Assembly (NCBI RefSeq): GCF_014109765.1
Contig: NZ_CP059139.1
Span: 3,104,001 to 3,168,000 of the forward strand
DNA from: Pseudomonas berkeleyensis
GTDB lineage: Bacteria; Pseudomonadota; Gammaproteobacteria; Pseudomonadales; Pseudomonadaceae
DNA length: 64,000 bases
Direction of reading: 5' to 3'
Of the stretch, positions 1-7,918 are shown one piece after another (the stretch's first letter is position 1; each line of letters begins with the position of its first letter). The position numbers and the translations under genes are program-made. The notes under the pieces are model-generated. The model had not been told where the DNA came from. It saw only the letters and a list, made by a program, of their open reading frames with translations, and did not search any database.

Positions 1-567
1 GAAGGCCTGGTGCGGCCGATTCGGGGTGGCGGAGAACTGCAGGCGGTACATGCGCACCAGTTGGTACAGCTCATCGCACAACAGCTTGGCAAGGGTGCGG
101 TTACCACTGCCCTGGATGATCCGATAATGGAAGTCGAAATCGCCTTCCTGCTGGTAGTAGCCGACGCCAGCCTTGAAGGCGGCGTCCTGCTCATGCAGCT
201 CTAGCACACGACGCAGTTCGTCGATCTCTTTCTGGGTCATGCGCTCGGCAGCCAGGCGGCAGGCCATGCCTTCGAGCGATTCACGAATCTCATACAGCTC
301 GATCAGTTCGACATGGCTGAGCGAAACCACTCGCGCGCCCACATGCGGCACCCGCACCAGCAGCTTCTGCCCTTCCAGGCGATGAATAGCCTCGCGCAGC
401 GGGCCACGGCTGATGCCGTAGGTACGCGCCAACTCAGGTTCGGAAATCTTGCTGCCGGGAGCGATCTCGCCCTTGACGATAGCCGCCTGGATCAGGCGAA
501 AGACGTGTTCGGAAAGTGTTTCCGAATCCACCTGAGGCGCTGCGGGCGCTTCTGATTCGAGCAGCAT
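1..567 (-). CDS. GntR-family (FCD subfamily) transcriptional regulator, partial
   Basis: The 189 N-terminal residues are visible and the C-terminus runs off the left edge. The protein begins MLLESEAPAAPQVDSETL. A winged helix-turn-helix follows (KGEIAPGSKISEPELARTYG, then SRGPLREAIHRLE), then the start of an FCD ligand domain (ELYEIRESLEGMACRLAAERM). FCD regulators sense small organic acids and usually repress adjacent genes. The ATG at 567 is chosen because the HTH frame runs back to it. A TTGTCGACA operator-like site lies directly upstream of the start, suggesting autoregulation. From memory P. aeruginosa has such a regulator next to the prp (methylcitrate) genes, which would then lie left of this window. 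That is inference. Confidence 0.85.
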   Translation of the reverse strand, partial: MLLESEAPAAPQVDSETLSEHVFRLIQAAIVKGEIAPGSKISEPELARTYGISRGPLREAIHRLEGQKLLVRVPHVGARVVSLSHVELIELYEIRESLEGMACRLAAERMTQKEIDELRRVLELHEQDAAFKAGVGYYQQEGDFDFHYRIIQGSGNRTLAKLLCDELYQLVRMYRLQFSATPNRPHQAF

Positions 568-568
568 A

Positions 569-578
569 ATTGTCGACA
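569..578. promoter_or_regulatory. GntR/FCD operator-like site at the regulator start codon
   Basis: ATTGTCGACA lies two bases upstream of the regulator's ATG. Its core fits the TNGTNNACNA pattern typical of FCD-type GntR operators and is nearly identical to the perfect palindrome at 642-655. Binding here would block the regulator's own ribosome binding site and early transcription. Confidence 0.45.
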
Positions 579-641
579 CCATTGACGTTCAGTACCGATA
601 AAACTACGCCGAAAAGGCAAATTCGTCAAAGCAGACCAAAG

Positions 642-655
642 TATTGTCGACAATA
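642..655. promoter_or_regulatory. Perfect 14-bp palindrome, GntR/FCD operator candidate
   Basis: TATTGTCGACAATA is its own reverse complement and contains TTGTCGACAA, matching TNGTNNACNA exactly. It lies in the 299-bp divergent region between the GntR gene and the 867-3926 operon, so it could control either side. Confidence 0.5.
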
Positions 656-720
656 TTATTGAGCCACTCAACCGCACCACTGCTGACGTTACTTGCAGAA
701 AGCTACATAAGCGTCTGTCT

Positions 721-745
721 GCATGGAAAATCTCCATGCTAGAAT
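721..745 (+). promoter_or_regulatory. Dyad followed by a -10-like TAGAAT
   Basis: GCATGGA (721-727) and TCCATGC (733-739) form an inverted repeat immediately followed by TAGAAT (740-745), a good -10 hexamer. This is a plausible promoter for the 867-3926 operon with a dyad in its spacer. No convincing -35 hexamer was found. Confidence 0.3.
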
Positions 746-866
746 GGCGCCCGCTCACGCCGGGCCACATGCCTGGCTATGCCTGCTAGACTCCTGACAG
801 GCAAACGCGTCGGTAAACTGCCGTCAGTCGCCCACAACGCCCCTGGCAACATCTCCTCAAGGACTT

Positions 867-1403
867 ATGACCCTCAAGCCCTTCGCCCTGTTGCTTTGCC
901 TGCTAGCTCTCTCCTGCCCAAGTCTTGCGGCAGGCAAAACCATTTATGGTCTCAACGAATACATCCTCATCCAGGATCTCGATCTGGTCGTTGCAGGCAA
1001 ACTCGACACGGGTGCCAAGACCGCCTCACTCAGTGCGCGCGACATCAAACGCTTCAAACGTGACGGGGAAACCTGGGTTCGTTTCGTCCTGGCCATCGAC
1101 GGTGCAGAAGATCAGATCGTCGAGCGGCCACTGGCGCGTATCAGCAAGATCAAACGCCGTGCCGGTGACTTCGATCCGGACGAAGGCAAGACCTACACAC
1201 CACGCCCGGTTATCGAGCTTCACCTGTGCATGGGACAGGCCCTGCGCACGATCGAAGTGAACTTGACCGACCGAAGCGCATTCCAATACCCGCTGCTGAT
1301 TGGCTCCGAAGCGCTGAAAAACTTCGAAGCCGTGATCGATCCAAGCCTTAAATACGCTGCCGGCAAGCCCGGCTGCGACTCTGACGCAACCCCTGGCGAG
1401 TAA
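867..1403 (+). CDS. Putative ATP-dependent zinc protease family (RimB/DUF785), retropepsin-like, secreted
   Basis: The protein has 178 aa with a signal peptide at residues 1-22 (hydrophobic core FALLLCLLALSC, then SLAA). Residues 47-49 are DTG within GKLDTGAKTASLSA, the aspartic-protease-like signature of the family usually named 'putative ATP-dependent zinc protease'. The fold is retropepsin-like and the name is historical. AAGGA just upstream of the ATG supports the start. It is the first gene of a tight operon: the next ORF starts 5 bp after its stop. The family co-occurs with ATP-grasp ligases, so a role in trimming a peptide or peptide-modified substrate is likely. The substrate is unknown. 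Confidence 0.85.
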   Translation: MTLKPFALLLCLLALSCPSLAAGKTIYGLNEYILIQDLDLVVAGKLDTGAKTASLSARDIKRFKRDGETWVRFVLAIDGAEDQIVERPLARISKIKRRAGDFDPDEGKTYTPRPVIELHLCMGQALRTIEVNLTDRSAFQYPLLIGSEALKNFEAVIDPSLKYAAGKPGCDSDATPGE

Positions 1404-1408
1404 TTCCC

Positions 1409-2935
1409 ATGCGCTCTCTGAACCTGCATCTGAAAATCCTGATCACCTTGCTGGTGGCTCTGGGTGTTCTGATTACGGCATATCAAATCTTCATCCTCGG
1501 CATTCCGGTGACCGAAGACGAGACCGACGACCTGTGGAACATCGACGCCAAGGTCGAATTCCAGGCCAGCCCGCGCGAACCCGTGAAACTGCAGATGTTC
1601 GTGCCGCCGCTGAACCAGGATTACGTGAGCCTCAACGAGAGCTTCATCTCCAACAACTATGGCGTGAGCGTCAACCGTGTCGACGGCAACCGCCGCGTCA
1701 CCTGGTCCGCCCGCCGCGCCAACGGCAAGCAGACTCTCTACTACCGCCTGGTACTGACCAAGCGTTACAGCGGCGAACAGACTCAGGCCAAAGGCCCGAT
1801 CTTCCGCGATAGCCTGCCTGTGGAAGGCCCGGAGAAAATTGCCGCAGAAGCCCTGCTGGCACCAATCCGCCAGCACTCGGCGGATGTCGAGACCTTCATC
1901 AGCGAGACCATCAAGCGCGTCAACAACGTGGGTGATGACAACGTCAAGCTGCTGCTTGGCGGCGATACCTCCACGGCAAACAAGGCCAAGGTAGTCGACC
2001 TGCTGCTGTCCATCGCCCACGTGCCAATGGAGCGTGTGCACACCATTCGTCTGCAAGCCGAAGTCGCCCAGTCGCCTGAACTCTGGCTGCGCAGTTTCAA
2101 CGGCCAGAAATGGCTGTACTTCAACCCTGAATCCGGCGAGCAGGGTCTGCCTGCCGACCGCCTGGTCTGGTGGATTGGCGACGGCGACTTGGTCAGCCTC
2201 GAAGGTGGCCGCCAAGCTGTCGTCAGTTTCAGCCTGAACAACAGCGAGATGAACGCCATCCGCCTGGCCAAGCTGACCGACGAGAACACCGACGCCACCT
2301 TCCTGGAGTACTCGCTGTACGGCCTGCCACTGCAGACCCAGCAGACCTTCATGATCATGGTGATGATCCCGATCGGCGTACTGGTGATACTGATCCTGCG
2401 CAACCTCGGTGGCCTGCAGACTCTGGGTACCTTCACCCCGGTGCTGATAGCCCTCGCCTTCCGCGAGACGCAGTTGGGCTTCGGTATCTTCCTGTTCACG
2501 GTAATCACCGCGCTCGGCCTGTCACTACGCTCCTACCTGGAACATCTGAAGCTGCAGATGCTGCCACGCCTATCGGTGGTGCTGACCTTCGTCGTGGTAT
2601 TGATCGCCACCATCAGCCTGTTCAGCCACAAGCTGGGCCTGGAGCGCGGCCTGTCCGTCGCCCTGTTCCCGATGGTGATTCTGACCATGACCATCGAACG
2701 CCTGTCGATCACCTGGGAAGAACGTGGCGGTGGCCATGCCTTCAAGGTCGCCATCGGCACCCTGTTCGCCGCGACCATCGCGCATCTGCTGATGAGCGTG
2801 CCGGAGCTGGTCTACTTCGTGTTCACCTTCCCGGCGGTTCTGCTGATCCTGGTCGGTTTCATGCTGGCGATGGGGCGTTACCGCGGCTACCGCCTGACCG
2901 AACTGTTCCGCTTCAAAGCCTTCCTCAAGGACTAA
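1409..2935 (+). CDS. Inactive transglutaminase-like protein fused to seven transmembrane helices
   Basis: The protein has 508 aa. Residues about 9-32 form an N-terminal membrane anchor. Residues about 40-310 form a periplasmic domain of the inactive-transglutaminase type. Roughly residues 312-495 hold seven hydrophobic helices (for example TFMIMVMIPIGVLVILIL and YFVFTFPAVLLILVGF). I see no cysteine anywhere in the protein, so a papain-like catalytic Cys is impossible, matching the family description (Transglut_i_TM / 7TM_transglut). It lies between a secreted retropepsin-like protein and an ATP-grasp ligase with gaps of only a few bases. It is best read as an inner-membrane binding or coupling protein of a three-component system. 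Confidence 0.85.
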   Translation: MRSLNLHLKILITLLVALGVLITAYQIFILGIPVTEDETDDLWNIDAKVEFQASPREPVKLQMFVPPLNQDYVSLNESFISNNYGVSVNRVDGNRRVTWSARRANGKQTLYYRLVLTKRYSGEQTQAKGPIFRDSLPVEGPEKIAAEALLAPIRQHSADVETFISETIKRVNNVGDDNVKLLLGGDTSTANKAKVVDLLLSIAHVPMERVHTIRLQAEVAQSPELWLRSFNGQKWLYFNPESGEQGLPADRLVWWIGDGDLVSLEGGRQAVVSFSLNNSEMNAIRLAKLTDENTDATFLEYSLYGLPLQTQQTFMIMVMIPIGVLVILILRNLGGLQTLGTFTPVLIALAFRETQLGFGIFLFTVITALGLSLRSYLEHLKLQMLPRLSVVLTFVVVLIATISLFSHKLGLERGLSVALFPMVILTMTIERLSITWEERGGGHAFKVAIGTLFAATIAHLLMSVPELVYFVFTFPAVLLILVGFMLAMGRYRGYRLTELFRFKAFLKD

Positions 2936-2939
2936 GCCT

Positions 2940-3926
2940 ATGTTCGGTCTGATCAAGACATGGAAGGCCCTCGAAGCCAAAGGCATCATGGGCATCAACC
3001 GACGCAACGCGGACTACGTGCTGAAGTACAACAAGCGGCACCTGTACCCGATCGTCGATGACAAGATCATCACCAAGGAGCGGGCCATCGAGGCCGGTAT
3101 CGATGTGCCCGAGCTGTACGGCATCATCGATACCGAGAAAGGCATCGACAAGCTCGACGAGATCATCGCCGGGCGCACCGACTTCGTCATCAAGCCAGCC
3201 CAGGGTGCTGGCGGTGACGGCATTCTGGTGATCGCCGACCGTTTCGAAGATCGCTTCAAGACGGTATCCGGCAAGATCGTCAGCCACGAGGAACTGGAGC
3301 AGCAAATCTCCAGCATCCTTTCCGGCCTGTACTCGTTGGGCGGCCACCGCGACCGCGCATTGATCGAATACCGCGTGACCCCGGACACCATCTTCAAGAG
3401 CATCAGCTACGAAGGCGTACCGGACATCCGCATCATCGTGCTGATGGGCTACCCGGTGATGGCCATGCTGCGCCTGCCGACCCGGCAGTCCGGCGGCAAG
3501 GCCAACCTGCACCAGGGCGCCATCGGCGTCGGCGTCGATCTCGCTACCGGCGTCACCCTGCGCGGCACCTGGCTGAACAACAAGATCAGCAAACACCCGG
3601 ATACCACCAACGCGGTCGATGGTGTTCAGTTGCCGAACTGGGATGGTTTCATGAAGCTCGCGGCCGGCTGCTACGAGCTGTGCGGCCTGGGCTACATAGG
3701 CGTGGACATGGTGCTGGATCAGGACAAGGGCCCATTGATTCTCGAACTCAACGCCCGCCCAGGTCTGAACATCCAGATTGCCAACGATTGCGGCCTAACC
3801 CATCGCGCCCATGCGGTGGAAGCCCGCCTGGAAGAGTTGAAGGCCAAAGGCATCCAGGAGAACGCCGAAGAGCGTGTGCGCTTCTCCCAGGAGCTGTTCG
3901 GTCACGTCGCCAGCAAGGAAGTCTGA
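2940..3926 (+). CDS. RimK-related alpha-L-glutamate ligase-like ATP-grasp protein
   Basis: The protein has 328 aa and is cytosolic with no signal peptide. ATP-grasp landmarks are FVIKPAQGAGGDGI (K85 and glycine-rich loop) and ILELNARPGL near residues 268-275, whose Glu/Asn pair binds Mg-ATP. The family is related to RimK, which adds glutamate residues to a protein C-terminus. This subfamily ('alpha-L-glutamate ligase-like') is linked genomically to 7TM-transglutaminase and retropepsin-like genes. It is the third gene of the operon, 4 bp after its neighbour. The inferred reaction is ATP-dependent amide ligation of an amino acid or peptide. The acceptor is unknown. Confidence 0.85.
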   Translation: MFGLIKTWKALEAKGIMGINRRNADYVLKYNKRHLYPIVDDKIITKERAIEAGIDVPELYGIIDTEKGIDKLDEIIAGRTDFVIKPAQGAGGDGILVIADRFEDRFKTVSGKIVSHEELEQQISSILSGLYSLGGHRDRALIEYRVTPDTIFKSISYEGVPDIRIIVLMGYPVMAMLRLPTRQSGGKANLHQGAIGVGVDLATGVTLRGTWLNNKISKHPDTTNAVDGVQLPNWDGFMKLAAGCYELCGLGYIGVDMVLDQDKGPLILELNARPGLNIQIANDCGLTHRAHAVEARLEELKAKGIQENAEERVRFSQELFGHVASKEV

Positions 3927-3951
3927 CGTTCGCCGTGCGCACCACCAATTC

Positions 3952-4004
3952 GTAGGGCGGGTGCAACCCGCCAGCCCGCTAACAGCGGGTTGCACCCGCC
4001 CTAC
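3952..4004. repeat. REP-like inverted repeat (GTAGGGCGGGTGCAACCCGCC family)
   Basis: Two arms, GTAGGGCGGGTGCAACCCGC and its near-complement ending GCACCCGCCCTAC, form a long hairpin right after the ATP-grasp gene. A diverged relative lies at 16639-16690. It can serve as a transcript end between the convergent operons. Confidence 0.7.
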
Positions 4005-4016
4005 CTGGTAGTTCGC

Positions 4017-4077
4017 GTAGCCCGGATGAAATCCGGGGGATTCGCCGGCAAACAGCCCCGGATTGCATCCGGGCTAC
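4017..4077. repeat. REP-like inverted repeat (GTAGCCCGGATG family)
   Basis: GTAGCCCGGATgaaATCCGGG is mirrored by CCCCGGATTGCATCCGGGCTAC. It lies between two convergent transcription units. A half-element of the same family is at 46466-46482. Confidence 0.7.
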
Positions 4078-4111
4078 GGGCTGTTACTCCAGCCAATGCA
4101 CGCGGCCAACC

Positions 4112-5263
4112 CTACCGCACTATCGCCAGCTCGAACTCTCCCTCATCGGCATGCGCATGACGTTGCATACCGGCCTCATCCAGCGCCAACTGCTGCAACG
4201 GTCGCTTGAACGGCTTGTTGTCGAGGGTCTGCAAGCTGCGGTCTTCGTCGGTGGTAATCAGCAACACATAGCGCTCGCCACGTTCAGCCCGTACCTGCAC
4301 CGTGCCTTCGATGAAGGCATAGCGGTACCAGGTTTCCGGATGCAACTGGTACACCGCATCACTGACCAGCCGCGTCGGCCGTTTGGCCTCATCGAGAAAC
4401 AGCAGCGACGGATAGACCACCTGGCGCTTGGCGAAACTGCGCACACGCAAGCCATAGCTTTGCCGTGAGGCCGGTAACTTCAACGCGGCGTAGTAACTGC
4501 GGCCCATGGGAAACTCGAAACTGGGCGAGAATCGACCCAGCTCCTCGAAACGCGGCTCGTCCGCCGATAGCGCGGTGAAGTCGCTTTCTCGCAACTGGCC
4601 ACAGCAGCGTGCCGACAACTCACCGTAGAGACTATCGCCACGCGCCTGACTGCCTTCGAGTAGCGCCTGCATGGCTGCAGTAGGCTGGCCGTCGAGCATC
4701 GGCAGCGCTGGCCTGCTGCGCTCGAACTCGATCTGTCGACCTTCGCTGTAACGAACCTTAGAGGGCGTCATACCTGACTGGCCATCGCGCGATTTAGCGG
4801 GAACCGGCGAGTTGTGCATCCGCCCTTGCTCGTCGACCCAGGTGTAATAAGGGCTGTCGTAGCTGTCGCGCGCAAAGCCTCTGCCTTCCAGCACCGCTGA
4901 GTCGATATAATCCCCTGCCCGCTCACCGCTGGCCAGCACCTGATCACGCCCCGACGCACCTGCGACCTGTGTGCCGGCATAGAAGCTGTTCTGCAGCTGG
5001 CCGCTGCCATCGACCCAGGTGAAATAGCGACGCTTGCTCTCCCCCATGCTTGGCGCACTTCCAGGCCAGGCGCCGCCATCACCGAGGCGGGCCTGATCGC
5101 TCTGCTCGGCACGACGCTGCGCCAGTTGCTGCTGCTCGGCGAAACGGGCGTCAACGAAAGTGTTGTGCACTCGCCCCAGCTCATCGACCCAGGTCAGGTA
5201 ACGACTGCTGGCAGTGGCATGCAGCACGGGCAGCAGCATCAGGAGCAACAACAGACTGCGCAT
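4112..5263 (-). CDS. FilE-like / MalM-like periplasmic protein with three TWVD repeats
   Basis: The protein has 383 aa with a signal peptide (residues 1-17, LLLLLMLLPVLHATA). Three short repeats TWVDxxGxxxN occur at about residues 24-34, 82-92 and 141-151, resembling DUF4124-type modules. The C-terminal part (about 230-375: YAALKLPASRQSYGLRVRS..., YPSLLFLDEAKRPTR, VLLITTDED) resembles the beta-sandwich of MalM. From memory, proteins annotated 'pilus assembly protein FilE' in Acinetobacter and Pseudomonas look like this. It is the last gene of the five-gene envelope operon, 4 bp after the FadL-like gene, with GAGG at the start. The molecular role is unknown. Binding of an extracellular or periplasmic partner through the repeats is a guess. 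Confidence 0.6.
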   Translation of the reverse strand: MRSLLLLLMLLPVLHATASSRYLTWVDELGRVHNTFVDARFAEQQQLAQRRAEQSDQARLGDGGAWPGSAPSMGESKRRYFTWVDGSGQLQNSFYAGTQVAGASGRDQVLASGERAGDYIDSAVLEGRGFARDSYDSPYYTWVDEQGRMHNSPVPAKSRDGQSGMTPSKVRYSEGRQIEFERSRPALPMLDGQPTAAMQALLEGSQARGDSLYGELSARCCGQLRESDFTALSADEPRFEELGRFSPSFEFPMGRSYYAALKLPASRQSYGLRVRSFAKRQVVYPSLLFLDEAKRPTRLVSDAVYQLHPETWYRYAFIEGTVQVRAERGERYVLLITTDEDRSLQTLDNKPFKRPLQQLALDEAGMQRHAHADEGEFELAIVR

Positions 5264-5267
5264 CGCC

Positions 5268-6857
5268 TCAGAACCTCGAGGTATAGGTCATGGCGAAGAT
5301 ATAGGCCTTGACCGTGGTTTCGATATGGAGCCCGGCATAGGGGTTATAGACCAGGTTATCCAACCCTTCGCAGCTGGCGTTGCAGCTGCTGCCAGCGGGA
5401 ATGTTCTGTTTGGAGACGAAGTAATTGAAGCCGACATCGATGGTGGTGTCCTTGTCCCAGCGATAGCCCAGACCAAGACCGTAAAGGTCGGCATCGCCTA
5501 CCGGCGCCAGCACGTCGGCCTTGTTCTTGGGAATGGCCGAAGGACGGTATTCGTAGCCAGCGCGCAGGGCCAGGCGATCATTGACGTCGTACTGCACGCC
5601 GACGCCCCAGCTCCAGGTGTCGCGGTAACCGCGGTCGAGAATGATGCTGCGATCGGTGGCATTGCCACCGCCGAAGGTCTTGGCGATGCGCAGCAGATCC
5701 AGCTCGCGATCGAACTCGATCTCGAAGTTGTTCCAGTCGCTGTAGCCGACCCAACGCAAATCCAGGTTGAACTGCCACTTGTCGAACGGGCGCACCTTGA
5801 TACCGGTGCTGAAGGCATCCGGATAGGTCAGTTTCAACGAGGCGTTGCCGCTCTCCTCGTCGGCGCCATAGGGAAAGATCGGGCTGAGTATCTGACCGAA
5901 CAACGAGCTTTGCAGGCCAGACCAGAAGCCCGCCCAGTCCTCGGTATAGTCGACACGATACTTGCCCTTGAGATTCATCCGCGCCTCGCTCTGGTAAGTC
6001 GCCCCCCAGGCGAACCAGTCCGTCGGCTCCCAGAGAATGCCCAGGTTGTAGGTCGGCGACAGGCTCTGTTGCAGATCCAGATCGAGATTGGCCAGCGAGT
6101 CGAACGGGCCGATCTTGCCGCTGCAGACATCGATAAATGGCCCCGTGATCTCTTCCAGGCCCGGCAGGCACAGTGCTTCGTTGAGAATACGGGTCAGGCC
6201 GGTAAGCATACCGGGGTTGCGAAAGTCCTGATTGAGCGCCACCGCCTGATGGGAAAAGCCGATGGACAGCCCCAGCGACAGCTCGTCGTTGACCTGATAG
6301 GCCAGCGACGGCGAGAAATAGGTGATGCGCTGCAAGGACACCTGACGCCCCTGGAAACGCCCTGGATCATCATCGGAATCACGCGAATAGCCCAGCGCCA
6401 TCGGCGCATAGACATTGGTGGCGAAAGTGAACTTGGAGCCAGGCGGGTTGATCGACAAACCGGCCAGCGGCGCCACCAGCACCGGTAACTCGGTCATACC
6501 GCCGACACCCGGCAGGTACATGGTCGGCGTCAGGGTGCGGCTACTGGAGTTCTTGTAGGGATCGTCGTCAAAGCCCATGAAACCGTAGTCTTTCTTGGCG
6601 TTGAACTTGGCACGGATATCCATCACGCCACTGAGCAGCTTGACCGTGGTCTGCCGCCCCTTGAGTTTGCTCAGCGCCGCCGGGTTGTAGTGCACGGCAT
6701 CGATACCGGTGACATCGGCGGTGACGGCGTTGCCCATGGCCATGGCCTTGGGGTTGCCGATGGTCAGGTTGTTGGCCAGTTGCGCCTGGGCAGGCAGGAC
6801 GCAACCCGCGCCGAGCCCAACCAGCAGCAGAGCCTGCAGCTTGGCAAGATGAGTCAT
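5268..6857 (-). CDS. FadL/OmpP1-type outer-membrane beta-barrel protein
   Basis: The protein has 529 aa. The signal peptide covers residues 1-25 (LQALLLVGLGAGCVLPAQA). The mature start LANNLTIGNPKAMAMGNA...DAVHYNPAAL is the FadL/TodX hallmark (N-terminal hatch followed by NPAAL). Alternating amphipathic strands follow, ending in an aromatic C-terminal residue (TYTSRF), as expected for BAM-inserted barrels. FadL family members take up long-chain fatty acids or other hydrophobic molecules. A cysteine pair in CNASC near the C-terminus may form a loop disulfide. It is co-transcribed with a second barrel and a C39 peptidase, so either hydrophobic-substrate import or a role in surface secretion is possible. 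Confidence 0.75.
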   Translation of the reverse strand: MTHLAKLQALLLVGLGAGCVLPAQAQLANNLTIGNPKAMAMGNAVTADVTGIDAVHYNPAALSKLKGRQTTVKLLSGVMDIRAKFNAKKDYGFMGFDDDPYKNSSSRTLTPTMYLPGVGGMTELPVLVAPLAGLSINPPGSKFTFATNVYAPMALGYSRDSDDDPGRFQGRQVSLQRITYFSPSLAYQVNDELSLGLSIGFSHQAVALNQDFRNPGMLTGLTRILNEALCLPGLEEITGPFIDVCSGKIGPFDSLANLDLDLQQSLSPTYNLGILWEPTDWFAWGATYQSEARMNLKGKYRVDYTEDWAGFWSGLQSSLFGQILSPIFPYGADEESGNASLKLTYPDAFSTGIKVRPFDKWQFNLDLRWVGYSDWNNFEIEFDRELDLLRIAKTFGGGNATDRSIILDRGYRDTWSWGVGVQYDVNDRLALRAGYEYRPSAIPKNKADVLAPVGDADLYGLGLGYRWDKDTTIDVGFNYFVSKQNIPAGSSCNASCEGLDNLVYNPYAGLHIETTVKAYIFAMTYTSRF

Positions 6858-6875
6858 ATCAGGTTCGCTCGCTGC

Positions 6876-7880
6876 TTACTCGGCCTTGAGGCCCTTGATA
6901 TCCAGGGGCATGGAGATCCCGAGCAGGACATCGGGCGAATCTTCGGTCATACCGAAACCGGCATTGACGTTGACGATGGTATTCGGCGACGTGCGCAGGC
7001 CCAGCGAGAAGTTCATCACCGCACTGGTCTGCTCGTTGCCTTCGAAGGTGGCGTCGCTGAACTTGAATTTCGGCGCCAGGTTGTGCGCCATCTGGAATGA
7101 CGTGGCCAGCGACACGTCGTAAGACAGCGCGTAAGCGAAGCCCATGCTCAGCGACAGGCTCGAACCCGGGTCGACTTCCTCCAGCAAGCGCCCGCCACGC
7201 ACCTGATCGGCATCGCGGATTGGCAGGTTGTAGGTGTAACCAAGCGAGCCGAACAGCACCACCGGATCGATCACGTAAGAGAGGTTCGCGCCCACGCCCA
7301 GGCTGTAGTAACCGCTGCCGGTGGCCAGGCCATTGTCCAGGCTGACGTCGTATGGGCTATCGCCGGTCGGCAGGCCAAGGGTCGCGAACAAGGTGGTGAC
7401 GGGACGGCCGCGCGCCGACGACCAGGGCTGCCAGCGAAAGCTCGCGGAAATATCGCCGAGGCTATAGGTGCTCAGATCGCGCTCGGTGTCGTACTTGGCC
7501 AGGAACGGCACGCGCATGCTGAAGGTGAGGTTGTCCCACACCCCGTAATCGAAGGTGAAGGAGTTGGTGAAGGTATGCTGCGCCTCGCTCTGGCCGATCA
7601 CGCTGTAGACGTTCTGCCCGGTGCGGACGGTCTGGATCTGCGTATCGCGTAGCAACGAATAGTCGAAGCCGTAAGTCAGGGTACGCTCGCCCTTCTTGAG
7701 CAGCGTGTAGCTCTTCTCGGCAGCCTGGAACACCTCCTCCAGCGCCTTGGCGCTATCGGCGTCGTCGTCTTTCTTGGTCAACGCATCGCGTGCATCGTCG
7801 ACCGTGGCTTCTTCGGCCATCAACGGCTGTGTCGCAACCAGCGTCAGCATGGCCAGCCATGCATACCCCCAAACTCCCAT
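6876..7880 (-). CDS. Outer-membrane beta-barrel 'transporter' with helical N-terminal region (FapF-like class)
   Basis: The protein has 334 aa. The signal peptide ends near QPLMA (residue 22). It is followed by a charged, helix-prone segment (residues about 24-60, VDDARDALTKKDDDADSAKALEEVFQ) and then a 12-strand-like barrel (LTYGFDYSLL, FDYGVWDNLTFSMRVPFL, YSLGDISASFRWQPW). A helical plug before a barrel recalls FapF of the Fap amyloid export system. The barrel itself resembles the 'MetA-pathway of phenol degradation' transporter family. GGGGA seven bases upstream of the ATG supports the start. Assignment to FapF itself is not claimed. Confidence 0.6.
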   Translation of the reverse strand: MGVWGYAWLAMLTLVATQPLMAEEATVDDARDALTKKDDDADSAKALEEVFQAAEKSYTLLKKGERTLTYGFDYSLLRDTQIQTVRTGQNVYSVIGQSEAQHTFTNSFTFDYGVWDNLTFSMRVPFLAKYDTERDLSTYSLGDISASFRWQPWSSARGRPVTTLFATLGLPTGDSPYDVSLDNGLATGSGYYSLGVGANLSYVIDPVVLFGSLGYTYNLPIRDADQVRGGRLLEEVDPGSSLSLSMGFAYALSYDVSLATSFQMAHNLAPKFKFSDATFEGNEQTSAVMNFSLGLRTSPNTIVNVNAGFGMTEDSPDVLLGISMPLDIKGLKAE

Positions 7881-7918
7881 GACGCTATCCCCAGATCGTT
7901 ATTGTTATGCCGGGTGAA

